Source: Anaerolineales bacterium
GTDB lineage: Bacteria > Chloroflexota > Anaerolineae > Anaerolineales > Villigracilaceae
Reading direction: 5' to 3'
Assembly (NCBI GenBank): GCA_030018695.1
Contig: JASEHI010000019.1
Coordinates: forward strand, 1-38,526
DNA length: 38,526 nt
Of this stretch, positions 7,417-15,235 are shown one piece after another. The notes under the pieces are model-generated. The model was not told the origin of the DNA and did not search any database. It saw only the letters and a list, made by a program, of their open reading frames with translations. How positions within the stretch are numbered: position 1 is the stretch's first letter; the number at the start of each line of letters is the position of its first letter. The translations under genes were made by a program, and so were the position numbers.

Positions 7417-7692
7417 ATGGACTACCAAAATGGTTATGGATCGGAGCAATCCTCCGAACGCCGCTACTATGTGCGTCCGAAGTTTTGCCAATTCTGCGCC
7501 GATAAACATTTGACGATGGATTACAAGCAGGCAGACGTTCTGCGCCGCTTCGTCACCGAAGAGGGCAAGATCCGCCCGCGTCGTCAAACAGGCACATGCG
7601 CGAAACATCAACGCTCTCTGGCCGGCGCCATCAAGCGCGCCCGGCATATCGCTCTGCTCCCCTATACCGGCAGAAGTGAAGACGACCGGTAA
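7417..7692 (+). CDS. rpsR: 30S ribosomal protein bS18, zinc-binding type
   Basis: A 91-residue bS18. The N-terminal KFCQFC and the later TCAKHQ segment keep cysteines of a zinc-ribbon (C+ paralogue type). The core [28 protein letters not shown] matches the family block IDYKDVxxLxxFIxExGKIxPRRxTGx. It pairs with bS6 on the small-subunit platform. GGAG lies nine bases before the ATG inside a duplicated leader, which makes its translation signal unusual. Confidence 0.96.
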   Translation: MDYQNGYGSEQSSERRYYVRPKFCQFCADKHLTMDYKQADVLRRFVTEEGKIRPRRQTGTCAKHQRSLAGAIKRARHIALLPYTGRSEDDR

Positions 7693-7707
7693 AAAGTAGC
7701 TGTTAAT

Positions 7708-9021
7708 ATGGCAAAAAACAAGACTGCTAAAATTGTCACCAAGAAACACCTCGCCCGTCTGGAGCGCGAACGCCGGCAAGCCAGGCTCATCACCTATTCT
7801 GCGCTGGCGATTGTCGTCGTTGTGATCTCGTTGATCATCTACGGCATCTTAAGCATAACCGTGCTCCAGGCCAGACAACCGATCGTCAAGGTCGGCAAGG
7901 ATGTTGTCACCACGCGCGAGTTCCAGATGCGCGTCCGGCTGGCACGCCAGCAGAATATCACGCAATACGTCCAATACCTGCAGTTCGCCCAGATGTTCGG
8001 CATGGATCCGGTCTCCAACCCAAACATCGCCCAGTATTTGACTCAAATTCAGGATAAATTGAATGATCCGGCTCAACTGGGGGGCGAAGTGATCAACCAA
8101 CTTGTGGACGAACTATTGATCCGGCAATATGCCGGCGCGAACGGGATCCTGGTCACGGCTGACGAAATCGAAAAAGCCATCCAATCCGATTTCGGATTCC
8201 TCGTGAACGATACACTCACCCCAACCCTGACACCGACGGCCATCCTCTATTCGACTTTATCCCCGACCCAGTTGGCCCTGGTGACGCTTACGCCGGTTCC
8301 CAGCCTAGATCCGACCTCGACGCCTCTCCCCACCGCGACCGCTGACCCTTCGGCTGCGCTCAGGGCAGGCCTGTCAGCCACACCCACTACGGTTCCTTCC
8401 ATCACGCCGACAGCCACGCCGTACACAATGGATGCTTTCCAAAGCGAGTTCGCCAAGGTGGTCGAGAACTATGCCAAGATCAAAATGACCGAAGCGGATA
8501 TACGTAAAGTCTTCTTCGAGAACCGGCTCTATCATCAAAAAGTGTACGACATCATCACAAAAGATGTCCCCCATGAGGATGAACAGGTTTGGGCGCGACA
8601 CATCCTGCTCGCTGACGAAACCACCGCCCAGGCGGTGCTCAAGCAGTTGGCGAACGGCGCAGATTGGCAAACCGTGGCGGCTGAGAATTCGAAAGACACC
8701 GGCACAAAAGATAGCGGCGGCAATTTGGGTTGGTTTGGGCGCGGCAAGATGATCGCTGAGTTCGAGAACGCGGCCTTCGCTTTGCCAATCGGGAAAATAA
8801 GCCAACCCGTGCAGAGCGACTTTGGCTGGCACATAATCCAGGTGATCGGACACGAGAACCGCCCGTTGACGGAAGCTGAATATCAGCAATTGCGGGATGC
8901 CAAATTCCAGGAATGGCTGGCGGAAGCCCGCAAAGCCACCTCTGTCAAGATTTACGATTATTATCTCGAGCGCATCCCAACAGACCCGAAGCTCGAAGAC
9001 GAGTTGGCTAAATTCCAATAA
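7708..9021 (+). CDS. Membrane-anchored parvulin-type peptidyl-prolyl isomerase (PrsA/SurA-like foldase)
   Basis: A 437-residue protein. A basic N-terminus (KKHLARLERERRQAR) leads into one transmembrane helix at about residues 29-51, so the rest is outside the membrane. A SurA-like helical chaperone region (about 65-160, VGKDVVTTREFQMRVRLARQQ) follows. A Pro/Thr-rich linker spans about 170-240. The parvulin domain spans about 290-395, with WARHILLADE, SGGNLGWFGRGKM and FGWHIIQVIG. It probably folds secreted proteins. It starts 15 bases after rpsR and ends at a strong terminator, so it is in the ribosomal operon. The linker contains a short GC-rich repeat-like insertion (8344-8373). Confidence 0.9.
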   Translation: MAKNKTAKIVTKKHLARLERERRQARLITYSALAIVVVVISLIIYGILSITVLQARQPIVKVGKDVVTTREFQMRVRLARQQNITQYVQYLQFAQMFGMDPVSNPNIAQYLTQIQDKLNDPAQLGGEVINQLVDELLIRQYAGANGILVTADEIEKAIQSDFGFLVNDTLTPTLTPTAILYSTLSPTQLALVTLTPVPSLDPTSTPLPTATADPSAALRAGLSATPTTVPSITPTATPYTMDAFQSEFAKVVENYAKIKMTEADIRKVFFENRLYHQKVYDIITKDVPHEDEQVWARHILLADETTAQAVLKQLANGADWQTVAAENSKDTGTKDSGGNLGWFGRGKMIAEFENAAFALPIGKISQPVQSDFGWHIIQVIGHENRPLTEAEYQQLRDAKFQEWLAEARKATSVKIYDYYLERIPTDPKLEDELAKFQ

Positions 9022-9047
9022 CAGCGATAAGGGGCCAGTATTCTTTT

Positions 9048-9082
9048 GGCGGTTAGCGCTTCAGCTAACCGCTATTTTTTTT
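9048..9082 (+). terminator. Rho-independent terminator of the rpsF-ssb-rpsR-parvulin operon
   Basis: A perfect 9-bp stem (GCGGTTAGC at 9049-9057 with GCTAACCGC at 9064-9072), a six-base loop, then TATTTTTTTT. There is no U-run on the opposite side, so it serves the plus-strand operon only. Confidence 0.9.
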
Positions 9083-9085
9083 GTC

Positions 9086-12000
9086 CTATCTCCCATCCCC
9101 CCGCAGAAGCTCATCGCTGACCTCATCCAATTTCAGGCTGATCACCTGACTGGTCGAATCGCGCCCCATCGTCACACCGTAGATCACATCTGCAGCCTGG
9201 ACAGTATTGCGATTGTGGGTGATGATGATGAACTGCGTATCCTGGCTGAGTTCCAGCAGCAAGCCTCGAAAGCGACCCACGTTGGCCTCGTCCAGCATGG
9301 CATCCACCTCGTCTAAAACGCAGACCGGCGTCGGGGAAACCTTGAGCAGGGCAAAGACCAGCGCAATAGCCGTCAGGCTGCGCTCACCGCCCGATAACAG
9401 CGCAAGCCCCTGCTCGCGACGTCCGGGAAGGCGCGCCTCGATGTCAATGCCGGTCTCGGACAGGTTGTCAGGATCCGTCAATACAAGTTGCGCCGACCCG
9501 CCGCCGAAGAGCCGGTGAAAGATCGAATGGAACTCCACCGCCACGGCGGAGAAAGTCTTTTGAAAATCGCGCCGGGTCAGTTCATCCAATTCCGCGATGA
9601 CCTGATGCAGATCGCTTTCGGCCTTGCGCAAATCAGCCAGTTGTGCGTTCAGGAACTCGAAGCGTTCCTTGAGCGAATCGTATTCCTTTTGCGCTTCCGG
9701 GTTGACGGCGCCCATCCGCCTGAGTTGCGCCCGCTGCCGGGTCAGGTTTTCCTCCAGGTCGGGCGGCAATTCTGCGACGCGGGGCAGTTGCTCCACCATG
9801 CCATCCAATGGCAACGGCATCGGCCCGGAAACCTCGGCCGCATAGTCGAAAGCGACCAGGCCAAAGTCATCTTCGATCTTCAGGCGTAAATTATCCAGTG
9901 ATTCCTGCTTACGACTCAAGTCAAGTTGGAGCTGTGTGTTGCGGCGCTCTACCAATGTCAGCGCCTGCTGGCTGCTGAATTCCTGTTCCTGAAGCGTCGC
10001 TTCCTGGGCCTCGGCCATTTCCAATTCCTTTTCCGCTGGTTCGATCAGGACGCGCAAATCCTCGAGCTGGATGTTCAAGCCGCCTTCCTGCCCTCGCAAG
10101 GCCTCTTTTTCGTTTTCCAGGGCGGTCAACGAACAGTCAATCTCAGCCAGGCGTTTTACCACGCTGGCCGCTTGTCCCTGCAGCCCGCTTATCGCCAGTT
10201 GACGCTCCGCGAGACGGCTGCGGGCATCCGCCAGGGCGCGCTCAGCCACTGCCGAGCGTGTCTTCCAGTACGTGACCTGCGCCTGATACTCCTCCAGCGT
10301 CAGTGCGGCCAGCGCCGCATTCCGGGCGCGAATATCTTCCTGGACTAAAATGGCCTCTTTTTCGATATTGGATAGGGCGACAGCGGCTTCCTGACTCTCG
10401 GACTCCCCTTGCGCGATCTCAGCCAGGAGCGTATCCTTCTGACTGGCCTGCCAATCCCGCACTCGCCGCGCCGCCTCGCTCTGGACCTGTGCCTGCTGCC
10501 CGGCCGCCAGGGCTGATTCCAGGCTAAGGCGTTTCTCCCGCAGCGCTCCTTCCCAGGCGTTTACCTCGCCCCGGGTGGAATTGATCTCCTTGTCCAGTTC
10601 TTGAATATTTTCATCAAAAACCTTGATCTGGCGCTCAAGACCGGCGAGCGCGTCTTGAAGTTCGCGGCGTTGGCGGGGACGTCCCAATGTTCCGCTGCGC
10701 GCTTGCCGGCCGGCCAGCACCGGTCCGCTGGCGCTGAAAACCTCCCCGCGCAAGGTAACAACCTTCACCGTATTGGGTTGACCGGCCAGGATGCGCCGCG
10801 CGGCCGAGCGATCCCGCACGACCAGGATATGCCCAAGCAACAAATCCAGCGCCGGGCGCAGTTCGGCCGGCGCCTTGACCATGTCGGCTGCCAGGCCGAG
10901 GCAATCGGCGTCGCCCGAGGGGGGGAGCGGTGGAGAGGGCGCCAGCCAATCCAACGGCAGCAGCGCGGCGCGGCCGGATTGGTCCGCATCCAGAATCGCC
11001 AAAGCCCGTTCCGTCCCGCTCCCCGATTCGAGCAGGACGGCATCCGTGTACTCGCCCAGCGCCGCGCCAATCGCCAATTCCAGCTCCACAGGGACATCCA
11101 ACGCTGCGCTCAACGCGCCGCGTGCGCCGGTAAGACGCGCCTGCCGCGCCGCATCCAACAGGATGCGGGCGCCATCCGCATAACCGGCAAAGGATTGCTC
11201 GGCCTGGGTCAAAACTTCCAATTGAGCCTTAAAACGTGCTTTTTCAGCATCCTTGGCCGAACGCTGGCTTTGTTTCTCGCGAAGGGATTCAACCAACCCG
11301 GCCAGCCGCTTCTGCGCGGATAGCAAGTCGCTCTCTGCCTGTTTGTGAACAGCTTCGGCTTGTCCGCGCGCCGCCAGCGCGGATTGGTGCTGCAACTCGA
11401 CCTTGCGGGCTTCTTCATCTGCGCGGATTATCGCTTGTCCGGCGGTCTCCAGTTTTTGCTGTTGGCCTTCGCTGCGGATTTTCAACTCATCCAGGCGAGC
11501 CTGCAATTGGGCGCGACGGGTATTCAGCTTGTTCAAATCCTGACGAACAGCCTGCAAGGCTTGCTCGGCTTCCATCTTTTCAGCCGAACGTATTTCCAAC
11601 GCATCCTGGACCAATTCCATTTGGGTCTGCGCCTCGTCATATTCGCTTTGCAGGCGCGCGGCCTCCGCCTCGGATTCGGCCAGGCGTTCAGCGGCAATGC
11701 GGACTTCCTCTGCCAGACGGGATTGCTCGCTCAAGGCCGATTGGTGATTATCCATCCGGGCGCGGCGGCGTTCGTCCAACACGGCCAGATCGCGGCTGAT
11801 GGCCTGGCGCGTATTGTGAAGGCTCAGTGACTGACGGTGCCACGAACTCAACCGCCCGCGTAATCCTTGCAGCCGGTCGCGGAAGGCGGCATAATTCTGA
11901 CGCACAGCCTGATATTTTTCGCTCTCGTCATGCAATTTCGCTTCATGCCCACGCGCGCTCTCGCGCACCTCGGTCAGCCCTTTTTGGGTATGATGCCAAT

Positions 12001-12703
12001 GATAACCATACCAATCCAGCAAAAGGAGGCGCAAGTCAGCCTGCACCTGGGCAAATTCCTGGGCTTTTTTCGCCTGCCTTTCCAGGCCGCGCAAGCGAGG
12101 TTCCAGTTCGGCCAGGATGTCGAGCGCACGATCCAGATTGCGGTGAGTGGTTTCCAGGCGGCGTAAAGATTCCTCGCGCCGGGCGCGGTAAAGACCGATG
12201 CCGGCCGCCTCCTCGAACAACCGGCGGCGTTCGTCAGCTTTGAGGGCCAGCGAGGCGTCCACCAAACCCTGTCCCAGGATGGTATACGTTCGCTCGGATA
12301 GACCAGATTGCGCCAGTAGTTCGTTGATCTCGCGCAGGCGCACATGCTGGCTGTTCAGGAAGTATTCGTTACGCCCATCGCGATATGCGCGGCGAGCCAG
12401 AGCCACTTCCGAGAAATCAACCGGCAGCCAACCGTTGGAGTTGTCAAAAGTCACTGAGGCTGAGGCCATACCGGCGCGCGGGCGTTGCTCGGAACCGGCG
12501 AAGATCAGGTCCTCGGTCTTCTTGGCGCGCAGCAGGCTATAAGACTGCTCGCCCAATACCCAGCGCAGCGCGTCGGCGATGTTGGACTTGCCTGAGCCGT
12601 TAGGGCCAACGATGGCAGTGATCCCTGCGGCAAATTCGAAGGTGGTCTTGGCTACAAAGGTTTTATAGCCGTGTAATTCAAGGGATTTGAGGCGTAAAGG
12701 CAT
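9086..12703 (-). CDS. smc: Chromosome segregation ATPase SMC
   Basis: A 1205-residue full-length SMC. The Walker A motif GPNGSGKSN is near residue 32. Long coiled coils run from about 165 to 500 and 670 to 1010, with a hinge at roughly 515-660. The C-terminal head has the ABC signature LLSGGERSLTAIAL and Walker B PVCVLDEVDAMLDEANV. With ScpAB it would form the bacterial condensin that organises and separates chromosomes. ATG 12703 is the natural start (MPLRLKSLELHGYKTF). No Shine-Dalgarno is visible because the upstream 40 bases are a heptamer repeat tract shared with the end of rnc; translation may be coupled to rnc. Confidence 0.97.
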   Translation of the reverse strand: MPLRLKSLELHGYKTFVAKTTFEFAAGITAIVGPNGSGKSNIADALRWVLGEQSYSLLRAKKTEDLIFAGSEQRPRAGMASASVTFDNSNGWLPVDFSEVALARRAYRDGRNEYFLNSQHVRLREINELLAQSGLSERTYTILGQGLVDASLALKADERRRLFEEAAGIGLYRARREESLRRLETTHRNLDRALDILAELEPRLRGLERQAKKAQEFAQVQADLRLLLLDWYGYHWHHTQKGLTEVRESARGHEAKLHDESEKYQAVRQNYAAFRDRLQGLRGRLSSWHRQSLSLHNTRQAISRDLAVLDERRRARMDNHQSALSEQSRLAEEVRIAAERLAESEAEAARLQSEYDEAQTQMELVQDALEIRSAEKMEAEQALQAVRQDLNKLNTRRAQLQARLDELKIRSEGQQQKLETAGQAIIRADEEARKVELQHQSALAARGQAEAVHKQAESDLLSAQKRLAGLVESLREKQSQRSAKDAEKARFKAQLEVLTQAEQSFAGYADGARILLDAARQARLTGARGALSAALDVPVELELAIGAALGEYTDAVLLESGSGTERALAILDADQSGRAALLPLDWLAPSPPLPPSGDADCLGLAADMVKAPAELRPALDLLLGHILVVRDRSAARRILAGQPNTVKVVTLRGEVFSASGPVLAGRQARSGTLGRPRQRRELQDALAGLERQIKVFDENIQELDKEINSTRGEVNAWEGALREKRLSLESALAAGQQAQVQSEAARRVRDWQASQKDTLLAEIAQGESESQEAAVALSNIEKEAILVQEDIRARNAALAALTLEEYQAQVTYWKTRSAVAERALADARSRLAERQLAISGLQGQAASVVKRLAEIDCSLTALENEKEALRGQEGGLNIQLEDLRVLIEPAEKELEMAEAQEATLQEQEFSSQQALTLVERRNTQLQLDLSRKQESLDNLRLKIEDDFGLVAFDYAAEVSGPMPLPLDGMVEQLPRVAELPPDLEENLTRQRAQLRRMGAVNPEAQKEYDSLKERFEFLNAQLADLRKAESDLHQVIAELDELTRRDFQKTFSAVAVEFHSIFHRLFGGGSAQLVLTDPDNLSETGIDIEARLPGRREQGLALLSGGERSLTAIALVFALLKVSPTPVCVLDEVDAMLDEANVGRFRGLLLELSQDTQFIIITHNRNTVQAADVIYGVTMGRDSTSQVISLKLDEVSDELLRGDGR

Positions 12704-12707
12704 GAGG

Positions 12708-12763
12708 GATTTACGATTTACGATTTACGATTTACGATTTACGATTTACGATTTACGATTTAC
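12708..12763. repeat. Heptamer tract (GATTTAC) x8 between rnc and smc
   Basis: Eight perfect tandem copies of GATTTAC (12708-12763), followed by two degenerate copies to 12777. On the minus strand the tract encodes the last residues and the TAA stop of rnc (12746), and it forms the whole leader of smc. Because seven is not a multiple of three and the minus-strand unit contains TAA across its register, the tract stops translation in every minus-strand frame. Confidence 0.95.
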
Positions 12764-13501
12764 GATTGATGATTTGCCTTCAATGCGTTCGAGCGCGTCT
12801 TTGGCCGCGGCGCGCGCCGCCACCTGCTTGCTGTGGCCGGAACCTCGGCCAGACAACTGACCGTTGATATACACGTCTACTGCGAATAATTTGTCGTGAT
12901 CCGGACCGCTGGTTTGGACGGTTACGTAACGCGGAATGCCATATTTATGCGCTTGTGACCATTCCTGGAGACGGCTCTTCGCATCATGGATGTCTGATTG
13001 AAGTATTAATTGCCCAGCGGCCTCCTCCAGGAATGGATGGATGAAGCGCCGGATTGTCTCGACATCCGTCTGAAGGTAGAGCGCCCCGACCAGGGCCTCG
13101 AAGGTGGCGCAGAGCAAAGCCGCGCGCTCACGCCCCCCGGCCTGGACTTCGCCCTGCCCAAGGCGCATGAGAGACCCGAGCTCCAGTTGGCGCGCGAACT
13201 CAGCTAATTCCTCGGTGCGCACCAGCGCCGAGCGCATCTGCGTCAACTCGCCTTCGGCCATTTCCGGGAAGTGATTGTAGAGCCAGGCCGCGACGACGAA
13301 ATCCAGCACGGCGTCGCCCAGGAATTCCAGCCGCTCGTTATCTTCCACAGCTTCTGGATGCTCGTTCACGTAGGAACGATGGGTTAAGGAGCGTGTGAGC
13401 ATCAGCGAGTTGGTGAAAGGCAAGCCGAGACGCCTGGCTAACCTTGACGGGGATTCTTCCGGTAGGCCTTCGGCAAATTCCCCTTCCGGGTCGGATGTCA
13501 T
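12746..13501 (-). CDS. rnc: Ribonuclease III
   Basis: A 251-residue dsRNA-specific endonuclease. ATG 13501 is preceded by GGAG ten bases upstream; a longer frame to 13615 would run into the divergent promoter region. The catalytic signature NERLEFLGDAVLDFVVA is at about residue 55, with the second acidic site in ALLCATFEALVGALYL. A double-stranded-RNA-binding domain occupies about 170-240 (DAKSRLQEWSQAHKYGIPRY, then GSGHSKQVAARAAAKDAL). It matures rRNA and other structured RNAs. The last nine residues come from the heptamer tract, so the C-terminus beyond RIEG is probably not under sequence constraint. The rnc-smc order is common in bacteria. Confidence 0.95.
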   Translation of the reverse strand: MTSDPEGEFAEGLPEESPSRLARRLGLPFTNSLMLTRSLTHRSYVNEHPEAVEDNERLEFLGDAVLDFVVAAWLYNHFPEMAEGELTQMRSALVRTEELAEFARQLELGSLMRLGQGEVQAGGRERAALLCATFEALVGALYLQTDVETIRRFIHPFLEEAAGQLILQSDIHDAKSRLQEWSQAHKYGIPRYVTVQTSGPDHDKLFAVDVYINGQLSGRGSGHSKQVAARAAAKDALERIEGKSSIVNRKS

Positions 13502-13631
13502 AACTGGCGCTCCATCAGTTCCAAAATTTTCGTCCAAATTGTAACCTGATTTATGTGGGATGACTACCCTGAACGCCAGCTTATGATAGAATAGCCCGCA
13601 CATGCCACCGAACAACGTTTATAGGAGAATT

Positions 13632-14567
13632 ATGACAGGGCAAATCGCCAAGGAAACACTGTTCTTACACAATGCTGAAATGGGGCTGGGTGCCTGGGCC
13701 TGGGGCGACCGCGTTGTCTGGCACTATGGCCGGGATTACACCGATGACGACCTCCAGGCGGCGTTCCAGACGGCTTTGGAAGCCGGCATCAATCTGGTGG
13801 ATACCGCCGAAGTGTACGGTTCAGGTCGCTCTGAGCGCCTGCTGGGGGAATTTATCAAGACGACCGACAAACCTGTCCTGGTGGCGACAAAATTCATGCC
13901 CTATCCATGGCGGCTCACGCGGGGCGCGATGTCGAGGGCTCTTCAGCGCAGCCTGGAGCGGCTTGAATTGGAACACGTTGATTTATACCAAATCCACTGG
14001 CCTTTTCCACCTTTTCCCGTCGAATACTGGGTGGAGGGCCTGGCCGAGATGGTCAAGGCCAAACTGACGCACGCCGTTGGCGTCTCGAACTATGATAAGA
14101 ATCAAATGCAACGCGCCTACACCATCCTTGCCAAAGACGATATCCCACTCGCCTCCAATCAGGTCGAATATCACCTGCTCGACCGCAGCATCGAAAAAAA
14201 CGGCCTGTTGGATCGTTGTCATGAGCTGGGCGTCCGCTTGATCGCGTATAGTCCACTAGCCAAAGCGCTTTTGACCGGCAAGTACAGCGCGGATAATCCG
14301 CCGCCTGGAATTCGGGGGCGCGCCGCGGCAGGAATTTTGAGCCGCATCGGCCCCTTGCTCCAGTTGATGACTGAAATCGGCCAGGATCATGGCAACAAGA
14401 CGCCCGGCCAGGTTGCCTTGAATTGGATTATCTGCAAGGGGGCATTACCCATCCCGGGCGTGAAAACCGCCTCCCAGGTAGCGCAGAACGCCGCGGCTCT
14501 CGGCTGGCGCCTGACAGCCGAACAGGTTCAGGCGCTGGACCAAGCCAGCGATAAAATCTCAAAATAA
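13632..14567 (+). CDS. Aldo/keto reductase
   Basis: A 311-residue NADPH-dependent oxidoreductase with a TIM-barrel fold. ATG 13632 is preceded by AGGAG; an earlier in-frame ATG at 13602 has no ribosome-binding site. Family motifs: GINLVDTAEVYGSGRSERLLGE (catalytic Asp and Tyr), VATKF (Lys), the DLYQIHWP block (catalytic His) and the cofactor region IPGVKTASQVAQNAAALGW. Substrates are small aldehydes or ketones but cannot be specified. It is divergent from rnc and followed 14 bases later by the PAQR-family gene, probably as an operon. Confidence 0.92.
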   Translation: MTGQIAKETLFLHNAEMGLGAWAWGDRVVWHYGRDYTDDDLQAAFQTALEAGINLVDTAEVYGSGRSERLLGEFIKTTDKPVLVATKFMPYPWRLTRGAMSRALQRSLERLELEHVDLYQIHWPFPPFPVEYWVEGLAEMVKAKLTHAVGVSNYDKNQMQRAYTILAKDDIPLASNQVEYHLLDRSIEKNGLLDRCHELGVRLIAYSPLAKALLTGKYSADNPPPGIRGRAAAGILSRIGPLLQLMTEIGQDHGNKTPGQVALNWIICKGALPIPGVKTASQVAQNAAALGWRLTAEQVQALDQASDKISK

Positions 14568-14581
14568 GAACGAAGGTATTG

Positions 14582-15229
14582 ATGTCATCTAAATTTCGCG
14601 ATCCCGTCAGCGGTCTGACCCATCTCTTCGCCGCCTTCGCCGCCCTTGTCGGATTGATCCCCCTGCTCATCATCGGGTGGGGGAACACCGGCCGGGTGAT
14701 CTCACTGCTGGTCTATGGCCTCAGCCTGATCCTGCTCTTTTCGGCCAGCGCGTCCTATCATTTGCCAAAAGCCGCCAGCGGCATTATCGAGGGCCTGCGC
14801 AAGTTCGACCACATTGCCATCTACCTGTTGATTGCCGGGACGTATACGCCCATCTGCTTCAACCTGTTCAGTGGTTTCTGGAAGTGGGGAATGCTCGGCA
14901 TTATCTGGGCTTTGGCGCTCATCGGCCTGTCGGTCAAATTATTTATTATCAAGGCGCCGCGCTGGGTGACCGCCGGCGTATACCTGATCATGGGCTGGTT
15001 GAGCATCATCGCGGTTAAAGAAATGCTGCTGGTCATGTCTGCCGGAGCGTTAACCTGGCTTTTCATCGGTGGTGTGGCTTACAGCCTCGGCGCGGTGATT
15101 TACATGACCAAAATTCTGAATCTCGCCCCGGGCGTTTTTGGCTTTCACGAAGTCTGGCACATTTTCGTCATCCTGGGCGCGGCGGCGCATTTTGTCGCGA
15201 TACTCATCAGCGCCGCGCCGTTGGGGTAA
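14582..15229 (+). CDS. Hemolysin III / PAQR-family membrane protein
   Basis: A 215-residue protein with seven predicted membrane helices. Conserved PAQR/HlyIII motifs are present: SASASYHL (Ser and first His), KFDHIAIYLLIAGTYTP (Asp-His) and the C-terminal HEVWHIFVILGAAAHF (paired His). These form the zinc site shared with adiponectin receptors; bacterial members are of uncertain function, possibly lipid hydrolase or membrane homeostasis. ATG 14582 has GAAGG at the right distance. The gene converges on the spermidine-synthase-like gene with only six bases between stops. Confidence 0.9.
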   Translation: MSSKFRDPVSGLTHLFAAFAALVGLIPLLIIGWGNTGRVISLLVYGLSLILLFSASASYHLPKAASGIIEGLRKFDHIAIYLLIAGTYTPICFNLFSGFWKWGMLGIIWALALIGLSVKLFIIKAPRWVTAGVYLIMGWLSIIAVKEMLLVMSAGALTWLFIGGVAYSLGAVIYMTKILNLAPGVFGFHEVWHIFVILGAAAHFVAILISAAPLG

Positions 15230-15235
15230 GATACG

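Noticed and set aside
10601-11323. Plus-strand frame inside smc
   Set aside because: Opposite the SMC hinge region; low-quality composition and no start signals.
13569-13592. Promoter for the aldo/keto reductase (CTGAAC and TAGAAT)
   Set aside because: Spacing of 12 bases is too short and no better -35 is visible, so not listed.
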